From Desulfamplus sp. (GTDB lineage: Bacteria > Desulfobacterota > Desulfobacteria > Desulfobacterales > Desulfobacteraceae), in the NCBI GenBank assembly GCA_015232465.1, contig JADFZO010000001.1, positions 1 through 64,000 on the forward strand: a stretch of DNA of 64,000 bases. The letters run 5' to 3'. The notes under the pieces are model-generated. The model made no database searches and was not told the origin of the DNA. It saw only the letters and a program-made list of their open reading frames with translations. Position 1 is the first letter of the stretch. Each line of letters begins with the position of its first letter. The position numbers and the translations under genes are program-made. Of the stretch, positions 18,217-27,148 are shown piece by piece.

Positions 18217-18858
18217 TTATAGCTCAATAATCCTATTTTGAATGGCAAATCTTGAAAGTTCTGCATTATTTCTAAGATTTAGCTTTTTTAATATTCTTGA
18301 TCTGTAGGTATCTACGGTCTTTACACTGATGTGGTAGCTCTCTGCAATTTCATGATTTGTCTGACCTAATGCAAGTTGACGCAGAACTTGAAGCTCTCTC
18401 ATTGATAGAGCCTCACTGCCTGATTTGCTACTCTCGCCTCGAACAACACGCAAAGCAAGTGCCTCGCTTGCCTTTTCAGTAAGATAGCGACCCCCTGAAT
18501 AGAGCTTTTTTACAGCATCAACAAGCTGCTCTGGTGCAGACTGTTTTGTAACATAGCCCATTGCACCAGCCTCAACAGCCCGAACAACATACTGCTCCTC
18601 ATCGTGCATGGTCAAAATTAGAACAGGTATTGATGGCATCTGAAATTTAAGTTGAGATACAACCTCAAGTCCGTCCATTCCGGGCGGCATTGAAATATCG
18701 ACAACAGCAACATCTGGTTTGAATTTAAGAGCCTTTTGTATTGCCTCATCGCCATTAGAAGCCTCAGCAACAACCTCCATCTCTCCGCTCTCTTGAATGA
18801 TACGGCGAAGCCCTTCACGGACAATTTTATGGTCATCTGCAAGTAGAACTTTAATCAT
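18217..18858 (-). CDS. NarL/FixJ-family response regulator
   Basis: 213 residues: a receiver domain (residues 1-120; acidic pocket LLADDHK, phospho-Asp in VAVVDISMPPGMDG, Lys in VTKQSA) and a LuxR-type helix-turn-helix (about 145-205; SMRELQVLRQLALGQTNHEIA). It lies 56 bases after the histidine kinase gene on the same strand and about 200 bases before dctP, so it most likely controls the adjacent TRAP operon. No operator could be identified with confidence in the 18020-18216 gap. Confidence 0.94.
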   Translation of the reverse strand: MIKVLLADDHKIVREGLRRIIQESGEMEVVAEASNGDEAIQKALKFKPDVAVVDISMPPGMDGLEVVSQLKFQMPSIPVLILTMHDEEQYVVRAVEAGAMGYVTKQSAPEQLVDAVKKLYSGGRYLTEKASEALALRVVRGESSKSGSEALSMRELQVLRQLALGQTNHEIAESYHISVKTVDTYRSRILKKLNLRNNAELSRFAIQNRIIEL

Positions 18859-18914
18859 ATCAAAGAGTTCTCCATCTTTTTTTAAAATCTAATACCTTAA
18901 CCACAGCAGATGTT

Positions 18915-21092
18915 TTATGAGATATTTAGGCTACACACAATTTTTGTTCCAATGTTTAGCTCTGAAAATATCTCCAATTTTCCGCCAACTAAGGTTGCAC
19001 GCTCTCTCATTCCAGTTAGCCCTAAACCATGATACTCCCTATTTTCAACAGATGAAAAACCGCAGCCATTATCTTCAACACTCAATTTTAAGCACCCTTT
19101 ATCATTAGAATCTTTTGGCAGCTCTGCTGTAAGATCAACTGAAATTTCAGTAGCTTTTGAGTGTTTTAGTGCGTTTGTCAAAGCCTCTTGAGCTATTCTG
19201 TAAAGTGCAGTTGCAACAGTGTCATCAATCTCTGGAATTGGGGTATGACGAAACAGAAACCAGACATCTGAGCGTTTTTCAAAATCACGCACAAGAGACT
19301 CTAAAGCATCAACAAGACCAAGATCATCAAGAAGCCCAGGTCTTAGACGAAACGCCATAGCTCTAACATCTGCAATTGTGTCATCAATAAGAGAGCAGAT
19401 GCGACTTGCCCGATTAGCAGCATCTGGATCAATTGGCTCAAGATACTTTTCAAGCCACACGCTATCCATTTTAAGTGCTGTAAGAACCTGCCCTAAATGG
19501 TCATGCAGCTCCCTTGCAACTGCTCGCCGCTCATTTTCATGTGCTGCCATTATATTGCCAGATAGTTTTCTTAACTGATCTTGAACACGTTTTAGCTCCT
19601 CTGTTCGCTCCTCAACCTGCTGTTCAAGATCAAGAGAGTAGCGAGATAATCTCTCTTGTGCTAACTCAAGATCGTGCTGTGCCTGATTTTTTTCTGTAAC
19701 ATCAACGCTTACAGCAAGAGACCTTACAACTTTTCCCGTCTCATCTCTAACTCCATAACACGATAGAAGAATCTCAATCTCTTCGCCACTCTTTTTAACA
19801 TAGTTATATGGAACATCTTTGCAAAAACCAGTTTTAAAAAAATAGGGGAAAATAACATCTTCAGCATATTTTCTTGACGATTCATTGTAAAAATCTGTCA
19901 ATTTTTTTCCAATAACCTCATCTCTTGAGTATTCCATCTTTTCAAGCCAAAAATCGCTGACTCTAATAATTTTGCCCTCAGTATCAATCGAGTGTAGCAT
20001 CACTGGAGTTTTATGGTAGATGTGTCTGTAACGAGCCTCATTTAATCTTAGCTCATTTTCAGCCTTTTTTCGCCTAAATATCTCTTGAAGAGCCTTTCTG
20101 TAGAGAATAAAAACAGAGATTCCAATAAATATGGATATAATAAGAGTAACCTGCCCAATTACCCGAATAAATGGGTCTGCAAGCTCACGTGAAATCTCTT
20201 TAAGGCTTCTTAAATGGACTATTTTCCAACCAGGGTACCCATCAAGAGCCATCTGAGAGTAGAGGTATTTTTGCCTATTTTGATCAATAACGTAGCCATT
20301 ATTTAGCTGTGAAAAACCAGCCCAGCTCCAATCAATATTGCCAAATTGACGGGTGGAGTTGATCTTTTCAATCTCCTCTTTATTAAGCTGCCATAAAAGC
20401 ATTAATTTAAGCTCATCGTGGTTGGAGATAAATATAACGCCGTTTGGGTCGCTAACCAACAGTATCCCTTCTGAATCTGCAAATAGCTTTGATTCGATCA
20501 TCTCAACAGATGCCTTCATTACAGCCACGCCAATAATTTTGCGATTTATATTTCTATCCTCAGATTCAAAAGATTTAGAGTTATCAATAAGATTTGGGAA
20601 GTCATAAATTGGGTGGCTATAATAGACCCCTCTTTTTCTTGATGTTGTTCCAAGTGCAAGATATGTTGATGGTCTATCTGCAATTGCCTCTATAAAGTAT
20701 GGTCTAAATGCAAAATTTTGTCCCACAAAGCTGTCTGGCTCATCTCTGTTGCTTGAGGCTATTGTGTTGCCTAAGTTATCCATAAGATAGCAGACCTCAA
20801 GGTTTAGCGATTGTGCAAAGTTATCAAGAATAGAGTTTGCCCTGTTTATCTCTTTATTTAGCTTTAGAGCCTCTTTTAACTCTTTTAGTCCAGCAAGTGC
20901 CTTTACAGGCTTTACATGCTCTGAGAGCGAAGATGTAAGCTGTCTATTAAAGAGTTCAAGTCTTGTGTTTGCATGGCTTTCTGCCTGCTGAAATGCAGCT
21001 TGTCTTAAAGAGTGGTAGTATAAACCTCCTCCTGCAGATGCAGACAAAACAGCAAGAATTGCTAAAACTAATATTATTATTCTTAATCGCAT
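18915..21092 (-). CDS. Sensor histidine kinase with DctB-like periplasmic sensor and NarL-type kinase core
   Basis: 725 residues. Membrane helices are at about 7-28 and 317-338. Between them is a double-Cache sensor strongly resembling DctB: LMDNLGNTIASSNRD, then SFVGQNFAFRPYF, then ALGTTSRKRGVYYSHPIYD. A PAS domain follows (about 355-475), then a coiled coil, then a HisKA_3 domain (AVARELHDHLGQVLTALKMD, His near 530) and a HATPase domain (DNGCGF, GLGLTGMRERATLVGG). Classical DctB has a HisKA core and pairs with an NtrC-type, sigma-54-dependent regulator. Here the sensor is joined to the core that pairs with LuxR-type regulators, which fits the NarL-family gene directly downstream. It probably detects carboxylates outside the cell. 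Confidence 0.93.
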   Translation of the reverse strand: MRLRIIILVLAILAVLSASAGGGLYYHSLRQAAFQQAESHANTRLELFNRQLTSSLSEHVKPVKALAGLKELKEALKLNKEINRANSILDNFAQSLNLEVCYLMDNLGNTIASSNRDEPDSFVGQNFAFRPYFIEAIADRPSTYLALGTTSRKRGVYYSHPIYDFPNLIDNSKSFESEDRNINRKIIGVAVMKASVEMIESKLFADSEGILLVSDPNGVIFISNHDELKLMLLWQLNKEEIEKINSTRQFGNIDWSWAGFSQLNNGYVIDQNRQKYLYSQMALDGYPGWKIVHLRSLKEISRELADPFIRVIGQVTLIISIFIGISVFILYRKALQEIFRRKKAENELRLNEARYRHIYHKTPVMLHSIDTEGKIIRVSDFWLEKMEYSRDEVIGKKLTDFYNESSRKYAEDVIFPYFFKTGFCKDVPYNYVKKSGEEIEILLSCYGVRDETGKVVRSLAVSVDVTEKNQAQHDLELAQERLSRYSLDLEQQVEERTEELKRVQDQLRKLSGNIMAAHENERRAVARELHDHLGQVLTALKMDSVWLEKYLEPIDPDAANRASRICSLIDDTIADVRAMAFRLRPGLLDDLGLVDALESLVRDFEKRSDVWFLFRHTPIPEIDDTVATALYRIAQEALTNALKHSKATEISVDLTAELPKDSNDKGCLKLSVEDNGCGFSSVENREYHGLGLTGMRERATLVGGKLEIFSELNIGTKIVCSLNIS

Positions 21093-21227
21093 ATTTTTTT
21101 ATTGATTTTGCTTTAAATTGAAAGTGTTGCAAAAGATATTTAGCCTAAACATAAAGCGAACTAACTTTGGTTGTTCTATCTATTTTAAGAGTTGGTTTGT
21201 CAACAGTTAAGATTTAAAAAATCATAG

Positions 21228-21233
21228 TATAAT
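21228..21233 (+). promoter_or_regulatory. Possible -10 box for the cold-shock gene
   Basis: A perfect TATAAT lies about 204 bases before the cspA ATG. No good -35 sits at 16-18 bases; TTAAGA at 21207-21212 gives a 15-base spacer and TTGTCA at 21197-21202 a 25-base one. The leader length would suit a cold-shock mRNA. The assignment is tentative. Confidence 0.35.
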
Positions 21234-21300
21234 AAAATAACTTTAGTAATATCTTAAGGATCGTTTAAAAAAATACTTGATTTATTGTTGGTTAAGTAAT

Positions 21301-21430
21301 AATCTCCTTGCCGTAAGTCAAGGTAAGGTTTCGTTCTAAAGGGAAGTCTAAAGTAAAAAAGATCCATTTGTGAAAGAGGCAAGCACCTTGAGTTTTTGGA
21401 ACTATATTATTTTATTTTTTTAAGGAGATT
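21301..21430 (+). promoter_or_regulatory. Structured cspA leader with anti-Shine-Dalgarno element
   Basis: AATCTCCTT at 21301-21309 is a perfect 9-base complement of the cspA ribosome-binding region AAGGAGATT at 21422-21430. The same upstream segment can pair instead with CAAGG (21319-21323) or with GGCAAG (21378-21383, via CTTGCC 21307-21312), and TCAAGGT (21318-21324) can pair with ACCTTGA (21385-21391). Mutually exclusive folds of this kind are typical of temperature-responsive cold-shock leaders. This covers most of the 344-base gap before cspA. Confidence 0.55.
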
Positions 21431-21436
21431 GTCAAA

Positions 21437-21637
21437 ATGGCAGATGGTATCGTAAAATGGTTTAATGATTCAAAAGGTTTTGGTTTTATTGAGCAGGAAA
21501 ATGGACCAGATGTGTTTGTTCACCACACTGGAATCAATGCAAGTGGTTTTAAATCCCTAAACGAAGGTGACCGTGTTAAATTTGATATTGAGCAGGGTCA
21601 AAAAGGACCTGCTGCGGTTAATGTTACTGTTATGTAA
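21437..21637 (+). CDS. cspA: Cold-shock protein, CspA family
   Basis: 66 residues, the full length of a single cold-shock domain. It carries RNP1 (KGFGFIE) and RNP2 (DVFVHH), the aromatic RNA-binding patches. The start has a strong AAGGAG 9 bases upstream. It acts as a single-stranded nucleic-acid chaperone in the cytoplasm. It is monocistronic: a strong intrinsic terminator follows, and a long leader with alternative base-pairing precedes it. Whether it is truly cold-induced or constitutive cannot be read from the protein. Confidence 0.97.
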   Translation: MADGIVKWFNDSKGFGFIEQENGPDVFVHHTGINASGFKSLNEGDRVKFDIEQGQKGPAAVNVTVM

Positions 21638-21665
21638 TATTAATTAAAATATAAGCACAATTTTG

Positions 21666-21704
21666 AGCACCCCTGATGTAAAAGTCAGGGGTGCTTTTTT
21701 TTTT
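21666..21704 (+). terminator. Intrinsic terminator of cspA
   Basis: AGCACCCCTGA (21666-21676) pairs perfectly with TCAGGGGTGCT (21685-21695) around an 8-base loop, followed by ten T. It is a textbook rho-independent terminator. Confidence 0.93.
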
Positions 21705-21872
21705 CTTTTTTAAAATAGATTTCACTTCAAAATATGATAAAAAATTCATCTTTCTTATTTATACTTTATCAAGTCCATGCTACATTAAAAGATAATATAT
21801 GAAAAAATTTTAAGATAAATAAAATATAAAAATAGAGCAAAATAACAATCAAAAGAGATAAAAAGAGTCCTA

Positions 21873-22733
21873 ATGACAATTCAGTGGTTTCCCGGGCATA
21901 TGCAAGAGACAGAGCTTTTCTTAAAAAAGGCTGTCTCTGATGTTGATGTAGTTATGGAGATACTTGATGCTCGCCTGCCCTCCTCCAGTGCCAACCCCCT
22001 TATTGATAAAATCTGCAAATCTGTTTTACGGATAAAGGTTTTGAATAAAAAAGACCTTGCTGATCCTAAGCTAACTCAATTATGGATTGATTACCTAAAC
22101 TCTATAAATGTTTCAGATAGTCGATGCCAAGCCATTGCAATAACAGGGACAGATAGTGTAGATACGTGGCGTGTCATAGAGCTTGCACTCTCAACTCTTG
22201 ATGATTTAAAGGTGAGACTACCAAATAGCCGAAGGTTACGGGTAATGGTGGCTGGTATTCCAAACAGTGGTAAATCAACCATAATGAACACGCTTGCTGG
22301 TAAAAAGGTTGCAAAAATAGGCAATGTGCCTGCAATTACCAAACATCAGCAGCGAACATCTCTTAAAAATAAAATTGATATTTATGATACGCCTGGAGTT
22401 TTGCCGCCCATTTTGGAGAGTGAAGAGCGAGCTTTTAGACTTGCTGCAAGCGGAGCCATATCTGACGTGGCAATTGACTATAACGATGTTGCTATCTTTT
22501 CCATAAAATATTTGATAAAAAAGTATCCTGATGCTATTAAAAATAGGTATGGTATTGAAAATGATGATATATCTGATAGCATTGAAGTTATAAAAAAGAT
22601 CGGCTCTAAAAGAGGCTGTCTTAAAAAAGGGGGCGTTGTTGATCTTCAAAAGGCTTCAAAACTCATTATAAGAGAGTTGCGATCAGGTAAAATAGGACGT
22701 ATAACCTTTGAATCACCAGAAGATTTCTCATAA
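21873..22733 (+). CDS. ylqF: Ribosome biogenesis GTPase, YlqF/RbgA family
   Basis: 286 residues. A circularly permuted GTPase: the G4 motif (LNKKDLAD, about 55) comes before G1 (GIPNSGKST, about 130) and G3 (DTPGV, about 171). It starts with the family hallmark QWFPGHM followed by a segment rich in acidic and basic residues. In Bacillus, RbgA acts in late maturation of the 50S subunit; the same role is expected here. It is the first of four closely spaced plus-strand genes (prc starts 15 bases after its stop). Confidence 0.93.
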   Translation: MTIQWFPGHMQETELFLKKAVSDVDVVMEILDARLPSSSANPLIDKICKSVLRIKVLNKKDLADPKLTQLWIDYLNSINVSDSRCQAIAITGTDSVDTWRVIELALSTLDDLKVRLPNSRRLRVMVAGIPNSGKSTIMNTLAGKKVAKIGNVPAITKHQQRTSLKNKIDIYDTPGVLPPILESEERAFRLAASGAISDVAIDYNDVAIFSIKYLIKKYPDAIKNRYGIENDDISDSIEVIKKIGSKRGCLKKGGVVDLQKASKLIIRELRSGKIGRITFESPEDFS

Positions 22734-22748
22734 AAAGGCTTTTGAATT

Positions 22749-24944
22749 ATGACTACATTAAAAAAATTTTTAGAAAATTTTGTTTTATTTAAAGTGGCAG
22801 GGCTGCTATCTATAATCTTATTTGTTCTTATTTTTATTACGCCAAACTTGTCTTTAGCTTTAGATTCTCCCCCATACTCAATTGAGGGTAAAGCAATTGG
22901 CATTGGTGGTGAAATTAAAAAAGTAACCTTCTCAAAGTATGATGCTGATATATGTGTAAGCATTGTTGCAGCTCTTGAGAGGTCTCACTATCTTGGGCTT
23001 AAATTTAACGATAATCTATCATCAAAGATATTGAATCAATATATAAATATTCTTGATCCAGCTAAAAATCTCTTTACCATCAAAGAGATAAATGAGTTTG
23101 AAAAGGTTAGGTATTGGCTTGATAACACGCTCAAAAAAGGGGATTTAACACCTGGTTACACAATTTTTAATATCTATCTTGAAAGAAGCTATGAGAAACT
23201 TAGCTATATCAATAAAAATATAGAGACATGGCAAAAGAGCCTTAATTTTAATCAAAATGATGAGATAGATTTAGATAGAAAAGATGCCATATGGCCAGTT
23301 GATAAAGATGAGCTTCAAAGGCTTTGGGAGCATGAGTTAAAAAATACCATAATCTCTTTAAAGCTTGAGGGGGAGAGCGATGATGATATTACCAACCTTT
23401 TATCCAAACGCTATAAAAGCAGGCTCAATCGTCTTGTTCAGACAAACTCTGAAGATGCCTTTAAAACCTATATCAATGCTGTTGCAATGAGCTTTGATCC
23501 CCATACCCAATTTTTTCCCCCTCGTATGTCAGAAGATTTTGATATTCAGATGAGCCTGTCGCTTGAAGGTATTGGTGCTGTGCTGCAGACTGAGTATGAA
23601 TACACTAAAGTTGTAAGTCTAATTCCAGCGGGTCCTGCTGATAAATCAGGGTTTTTGATGCCGGGCGATAAGATTATTGGGGTAGGGCAGGGGTTAAAAG
23701 GTGCAATACAAGATACAGTTGGTTGGCGTATTGATGAGGTTGTCAACCTAATAAGAGGTCCAAAGGACTCGTTTGTTACGATAAAAATAATCCCTGTTGG
23801 GCAAAAAGGGTCTCACAATTTTAAGATAATCAATATAAAGAGAGATAAGGTTAAACTTGAAGAGCAGGCAGCAAGTAAAAAAATTATACCAATTAAACGA
23901 AATGGTCAGGCTTTTAATATTGGAGTGATTACAATTCCAACATTTTATCTTGATTTCAAGGGAATGCAAGAGGGGACAAGCGATTATAGAAGCACTACGC
24001 GTGATGTCTTTTTTCTACTTGAAGAGCTAAAAAAAGAGAATATACAGGGGCTTATAATCGATCTTAGAGATAATGGAGGTGGTGCTCTTCAGGAGGCTAA
24101 TCAACTGACAGGGCTTTTCATAAAATCAGGACCTACTGTGCAGATACGCTCAAGAAATGGATATATGTCAAGATTAGATGATATTGACCCTTCGGTTGAA
24201 TATGCTGGACCGCTTGTTGTAATGGTTAATCGTATGAGTGCATCTGCATCAGAGATATTTGCAGGTGCTATAAGAGATTATAACAGAGGCTTAATTGTTG
24301 GAAATCAGACATTTGGCAAAGGGACTGTTCAAGCTCTTCAGCCAATTGAAAATGGGCAGTTAAAACTTACCAATGCAAAATTTTACAGAGTGTCTGGCGA
24401 GAGCACGCAAAATCTTGGCATTTTGCCTGATATTGAGTTTCCATCAATCTATAACAGCGATGAGACTGGCGAAAGCTCTCTTGATGGTGCGCTACTGTGG
24501 GATAAGTCAGAGCGTGCACAATATAAACCCTATCCTGATACTCAGATTAGTTACACATTATCACAGCTAAAAGATAAGCACCTTAAACGGATTGATAAAA
24601 ATCCAGATTTTGCCCACCTAAGAGAGAGATATGAACTCTCAAAAGAGATATACAATTTAAAATCTTTATCTCTTAATATTGCCAAAAGAACAGAATATAA
24701 AGAGTATCTCAACCGTATGGAGCTTGAGATTGAGAATCGCCTTCGCCGTGCCAAAGGGCAGGAGCCTTTAACATCTATTGAGCAGCTTCAGCAGTTAGAC
24801 CCAAGAAGAAAAGGTGTTGATGATGAAGAGGTTGTGCTTGAAAAGCCCAAAAAAGAGGATAAAGATGATGTTCTTCTAAAAGAGGCTGAGGAGATTATGG
24901 CAGATTTTGTAAACATTGCTCAATCTAAGGGGTATAAGTGGTAG
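22749..24944 (+). CDS. prc: Tail-specific carboxy-terminal protease (Prc/Tsp, S41 family)
   Basis: 731 residues. An N-terminal hydrophobic segment (about 13-38, ending near LSLA) acts as signal or anchor, so the enzyme works in the periplasm. An N-terminal helical domain is followed by a PDZ domain (about 270-350), then the S41 protease core with MSASASEIFAGA (catalytic Ser near 499) and TFGKGTVQ (general-base Lys about 25 residues later). A charged C-terminal extension with many Lys and Glu follows, as in long Tsp forms. It degrades or trims periplasmic proteins from non-polar C-termini. It is encoded directly after ylqF with only 15 bases between. Confidence 0.95.
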   Translation: MTTLKKFLENFVLFKVAGLLSIILFVLIFITPNLSLALDSPPYSIEGKAIGIGGEIKKVTFSKYDADICVSIVAALERSHYLGLKFNDNLSSKILNQYINILDPAKNLFTIKEINEFEKVRYWLDNTLKKGDLTPGYTIFNIYLERSYEKLSYINKNIETWQKSLNFNQNDEIDLDRKDAIWPVDKDELQRLWEHELKNTIISLKLEGESDDDITNLLSKRYKSRLNRLVQTNSEDAFKTYINAVAMSFDPHTQFFPPRMSEDFDIQMSLSLEGIGAVLQTEYEYTKVVSLIPAGPADKSGFLMPGDKIIGVGQGLKGAIQDTVGWRIDEVVNLIRGPKDSFVTIKIIPVGQKGSHNFKIINIKRDKVKLEEQAASKKIIPIKRNGQAFNIGVITIPTFYLDFKGMQEGTSDYRSTTRDVFFLLEELKKENIQGLIIDLRDNGGGALQEANQLTGLFIKSGPTVQIRSRNGYMSRLDDIDPSVEYAGPLVVMVNRMSASASEIFAGAIRDYNRGLIVGNQTFGKGTVQALQPIENGQLKLTNAKFYRVSGESTQNLGILPDIEFPSIYNSDETGESSLDGALLWDKSERAQYKPYPDTQISYTLSQLKDKHLKRIDKNPDFAHLRERYELSKEIYNLKSLSLNIAKRTEYKEYLNRMELEIENRLRRAKGQEPLTSIEQLQQLDPRRKGVDDEEVVLEKPKKEDKDDVLLKEAEEIMADFVNIAQSKGYKW

Positions 24945-24960
24945 GGGATAAATAGTAGTT

Positions 24961-25284
24961 ATGTATCTCATCTCTTTTTATGTGCCAGAATCTCATCTAA
25001 AATTAGTTACAGAATCTCTTTTTAATAAAGGTGCTGGCAGAGTCGGCAATTATGACTCTTGCTCATGGTTCACCAAAGGTGTTGGTCAGTTTCGCCCCTT
25101 AGATGGTAGCCTGCCTTTTGCTGGCAGAGTTGGTGAGGTTGAGCAGATAGAGGAGATAAAAGTTGAGATGGTTTGTAAAAATAGCCTTATAAAAGAGGCG
25201 ATGCAAGAGCTTTTAAGCGTTCACCCATACGAGACTCCTGCCTATCATGCAATTGAAATATTAACACTTGACGATCTTAAATAG
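24961..25284 (+). CDS. NIF3/YqfO C-terminal-like small protein
   Basis: 107 residues. The whole sequence resembles the insert domain of YqfO/NIF3-type proteins, here stand-alone. Features are the opening YLISFYVPESHLKLV, the segment GAGRVGNYDSCSW, and the ending SVHPYETPAYHAIEI. This fold is related to CutA/PII-type ferredoxin-like domains. Stand-alone copies are widespread but their role is unknown. The gene sits 16 bases after prc and 8 bases before the thioesterase gene, so it is part of the same transcript. The ribosome-binding site is weak. Confidence 0.82.
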   Translation: MYLISFYVPESHLKLVTESLFNKGAGRVGNYDSCSWFTKGVGQFRPLDGSLPFAGRVGEVEQIEEIKVEMVCKNSLIKEAMQELLSVHPYETPAYHAIEILTLDDLK

Positions 25285-25292
25285 TTGATAGC

Positions 25293-26111
25293 ATGAGTAG
25301 ATTTGAATCTGAATTGGGAGTTTATGCCAAGAGATTGAGTGTTGGATATTCCACAATCGGCAAACAGGGGTTGCTAAAAATTGTCAGTATTATGAACTAT
25401 TTGCAAGATGCAGCCTCAGAACATGCTCATCTTATTGGCAGATCAGGTTTTGATTTGGCAGATGAAAATCTTGGCTGGGTTATCTTTCGCTACCATATTG
25501 AGATAAAAGCTCACCCTCGCTGGCAAGATGAAATTATTGTGAGAACTCGCAGGTTTTCATGCAAGAATCTTTATGAAATACGGCTTTTTAACATAACAAA
25601 AGATGAAAAGGATAAAGAAGAGCTTGTAAGTGCTAAAGGTTGCTGGATCATGGTAAATAAGAAGAGTGGACGACCAGTCAGACTTAGCAGATTTAATACA
25701 GAGCAAGGCGGCTCTTACCCTGAAACCAACTATTTTGAAAATAGCAGCGTTGGGTTAGAGTCATATTTTTCAGAGGTTATAAGATTTAAGGTACCCCATT
25801 ATAAGCTACAATTTAAGGTAGAGACGCACGATCTTGATCTAAATGGGCATGTCAACAATGCTGTTTTTGTCAAGTGGGGCGTGGAGAGTGTTCCAGAGTC
25901 AATTCTTGCCAACTTTTTTCCAGCTAAAATTGATGTTATATTTAATAAAGAGTCTCTCTATGGGGATCAAATTATATCGCAAACTGAGTTATGCGAGGTA
26001 GATGATAGCTTGCCTTTAACTCTTCACTCAATCAAAAGGCAGCAAGATAATGCAGAGCTTGCAAATATTAATATCTGCTGGCAAAGATATGTTACCAATT
26101 ATGTCAGATAG
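25293..26111 (+). CDS. Acyl-[acyl-carrier-protein] thioesterase
   Basis: 272 residues with two hot-dog halves. The first contains NYLQDAASEHAHLIG and GWVIFRYHIEIKAHPRW; the second contains DLDLNGHVNNAVFVKW, the catalytic-type Asn-His motif of the FatA/FatB family. It hydrolyses acyl-ACP to release free fatty acids in the cytoplasm. It could also act on acyl chains from the synthase in this window, but nothing in the sequence shows that. It is the last gene of the ylqF-prc cluster and is convergent with map. Confidence 0.9.
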   Translation: MSRFESELGVYAKRLSVGYSTIGKQGLLKIVSIMNYLQDAASEHAHLIGRSGFDLADENLGWVIFRYHIEIKAHPRWQDEIIVRTRRFSCKNLYEIRLFNITKDEKDKEELVSAKGCWIMVNKKSGRPVRLSRFNTEQGGSYPETNYFENSSVGLESYFSEVIRFKVPHYKLQFKVETHDLDLNGHVNNAVFVKWGVESVPESILANFFPAKIDVIFNKESLYGDQIISQTELCEVDDSLPLTLHSIKRQQDNAELANINICWQRYVTNYVR

Positions 26112-26182
26112 TTAAGATATGCAAGCCTTAAGATAGTTAAAAAAATAACTTATTAAAATTATTTGCTCACAAATGGATCATA

Positions 26183-27148
26183 TCACAACTCATAAGGGGT
26201 TAAACTCTCCCATCCTGTATCTGTAACCAATATTGTCTGTTCAAACTGGGCAGACAGAGAGCCATCATCAGTTACTGCTGTCCATTTATCATCTAAAAGA
26301 TGGAGTTTTCTTGTCCCAAGGTTAATCATTGGCTCAATGGTAAAGACCATGCCCGGAACAAGCATCACACCTTTACCCTTTTTGCCAAAATGGAGAACCT
26401 GAGGCTGTTCATGAAAGTTTAGCCCCACACCATGCCCCACAAACTCCCTTACAACTGAACAGCCTTGAGATTCAGCATAACTCTGAATTGCCCAGCCAAT
26501 ATCGCCAAGCCTTGAACCAGGCTTGACAGTCTCAATTGCCCGTTTAAGAGACTCTCTTGCCACAGATACAATTTTAATTGCATCAGGTCTTGGTGTGCCA
26601 ACAAAAAATGTTTTGTTGGCATCTGCATAATACCCATTTAAGATAGGGGTAATATCAACATTGACAATATCGCCATTTTTTAGAACTCGCTCACCGGGAA
26701 TCCCATGACATATCACCTCATTGACCGAAACACAGACACTTTTTGGAAAACCTCGATAATTTAAAGGTGCAGGAATAGCCCCAGCCTTTATTGTCTCATC
26801 ATGGACAAATGTGTTTATCTCATCGGTTGTAATTCCAGGGCAGAGCATCTTTTCAACTTTGTCCATAATATCAAGCAGCAGCACACCAGCTTTTCGTATC
26901 CCCTCAATCTCGTGCGGCTCTTTTAAAATAATATCAAATTTTTTTTTATACTCCTCTTTTAAGGTTGGCACTTTTGGAGGAATTTTAATTTGCAGCCTTC
27001 CAGCTATTCTGTTCAAAAGGGTAGGTGGCTGATTTTGAGCTACACTTGAGCCTTGATTTATCTTCATGCAGCAAAATTTATATTTTTTACCGCTTCCGCA
27101 TGGACATAAGCTGTTTCTTCCAACTATATTTTTAGATTGTTGTTTCAT
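26183..27148 (-). CDS. map: Methionine aminopeptidase type I with N-terminal SEC-C motif
   Basis: 321 residues, longer than the 250-260 of minimal MetAP-I because of an N-terminal extension with a SEC-C zinc motif (NSLCPCGSGKKYKFCC, about residues 12-27). The catalytic domain has the metal ligands in VDITPILNGYYADANKTF, HGVGLNFHEQP and FTIEPM. It removes the initiator Met from new proteins, and the SEC-C motif is thought to help contact the ribosome. Its ATG lies immediately before the miaB stop on the same strand, so translation is probably coupled. Confidence 0.95.
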   Translation of the reverse strand: MKQQSKNIVGRNSLCPCGSGKKYKFCCMKINQGSSVAQNQPPTLLNRIAGRLQIKIPPKVPTLKEEYKKKFDIILKEPHEIEGIRKAGVLLLDIMDKVEKMLCPGITTDEINTFVHDETIKAGAIPAPLNYRGFPKSVCVSVNEVICHGIPGERVLKNGDIVNVDITPILNGYYADANKTFFVGTPRPDAIKIVSVARESLKRAIETVKPGSRLGDIGWAIQSYAESQGCSVVREFVGHGVGLNFHEQPQVLHFGKKGKGVMLVPGMVFTIEPMINLGTRKLHLLDDKWTAVTDDGSLSAQFEQTILVTDTGWESLTPYEL

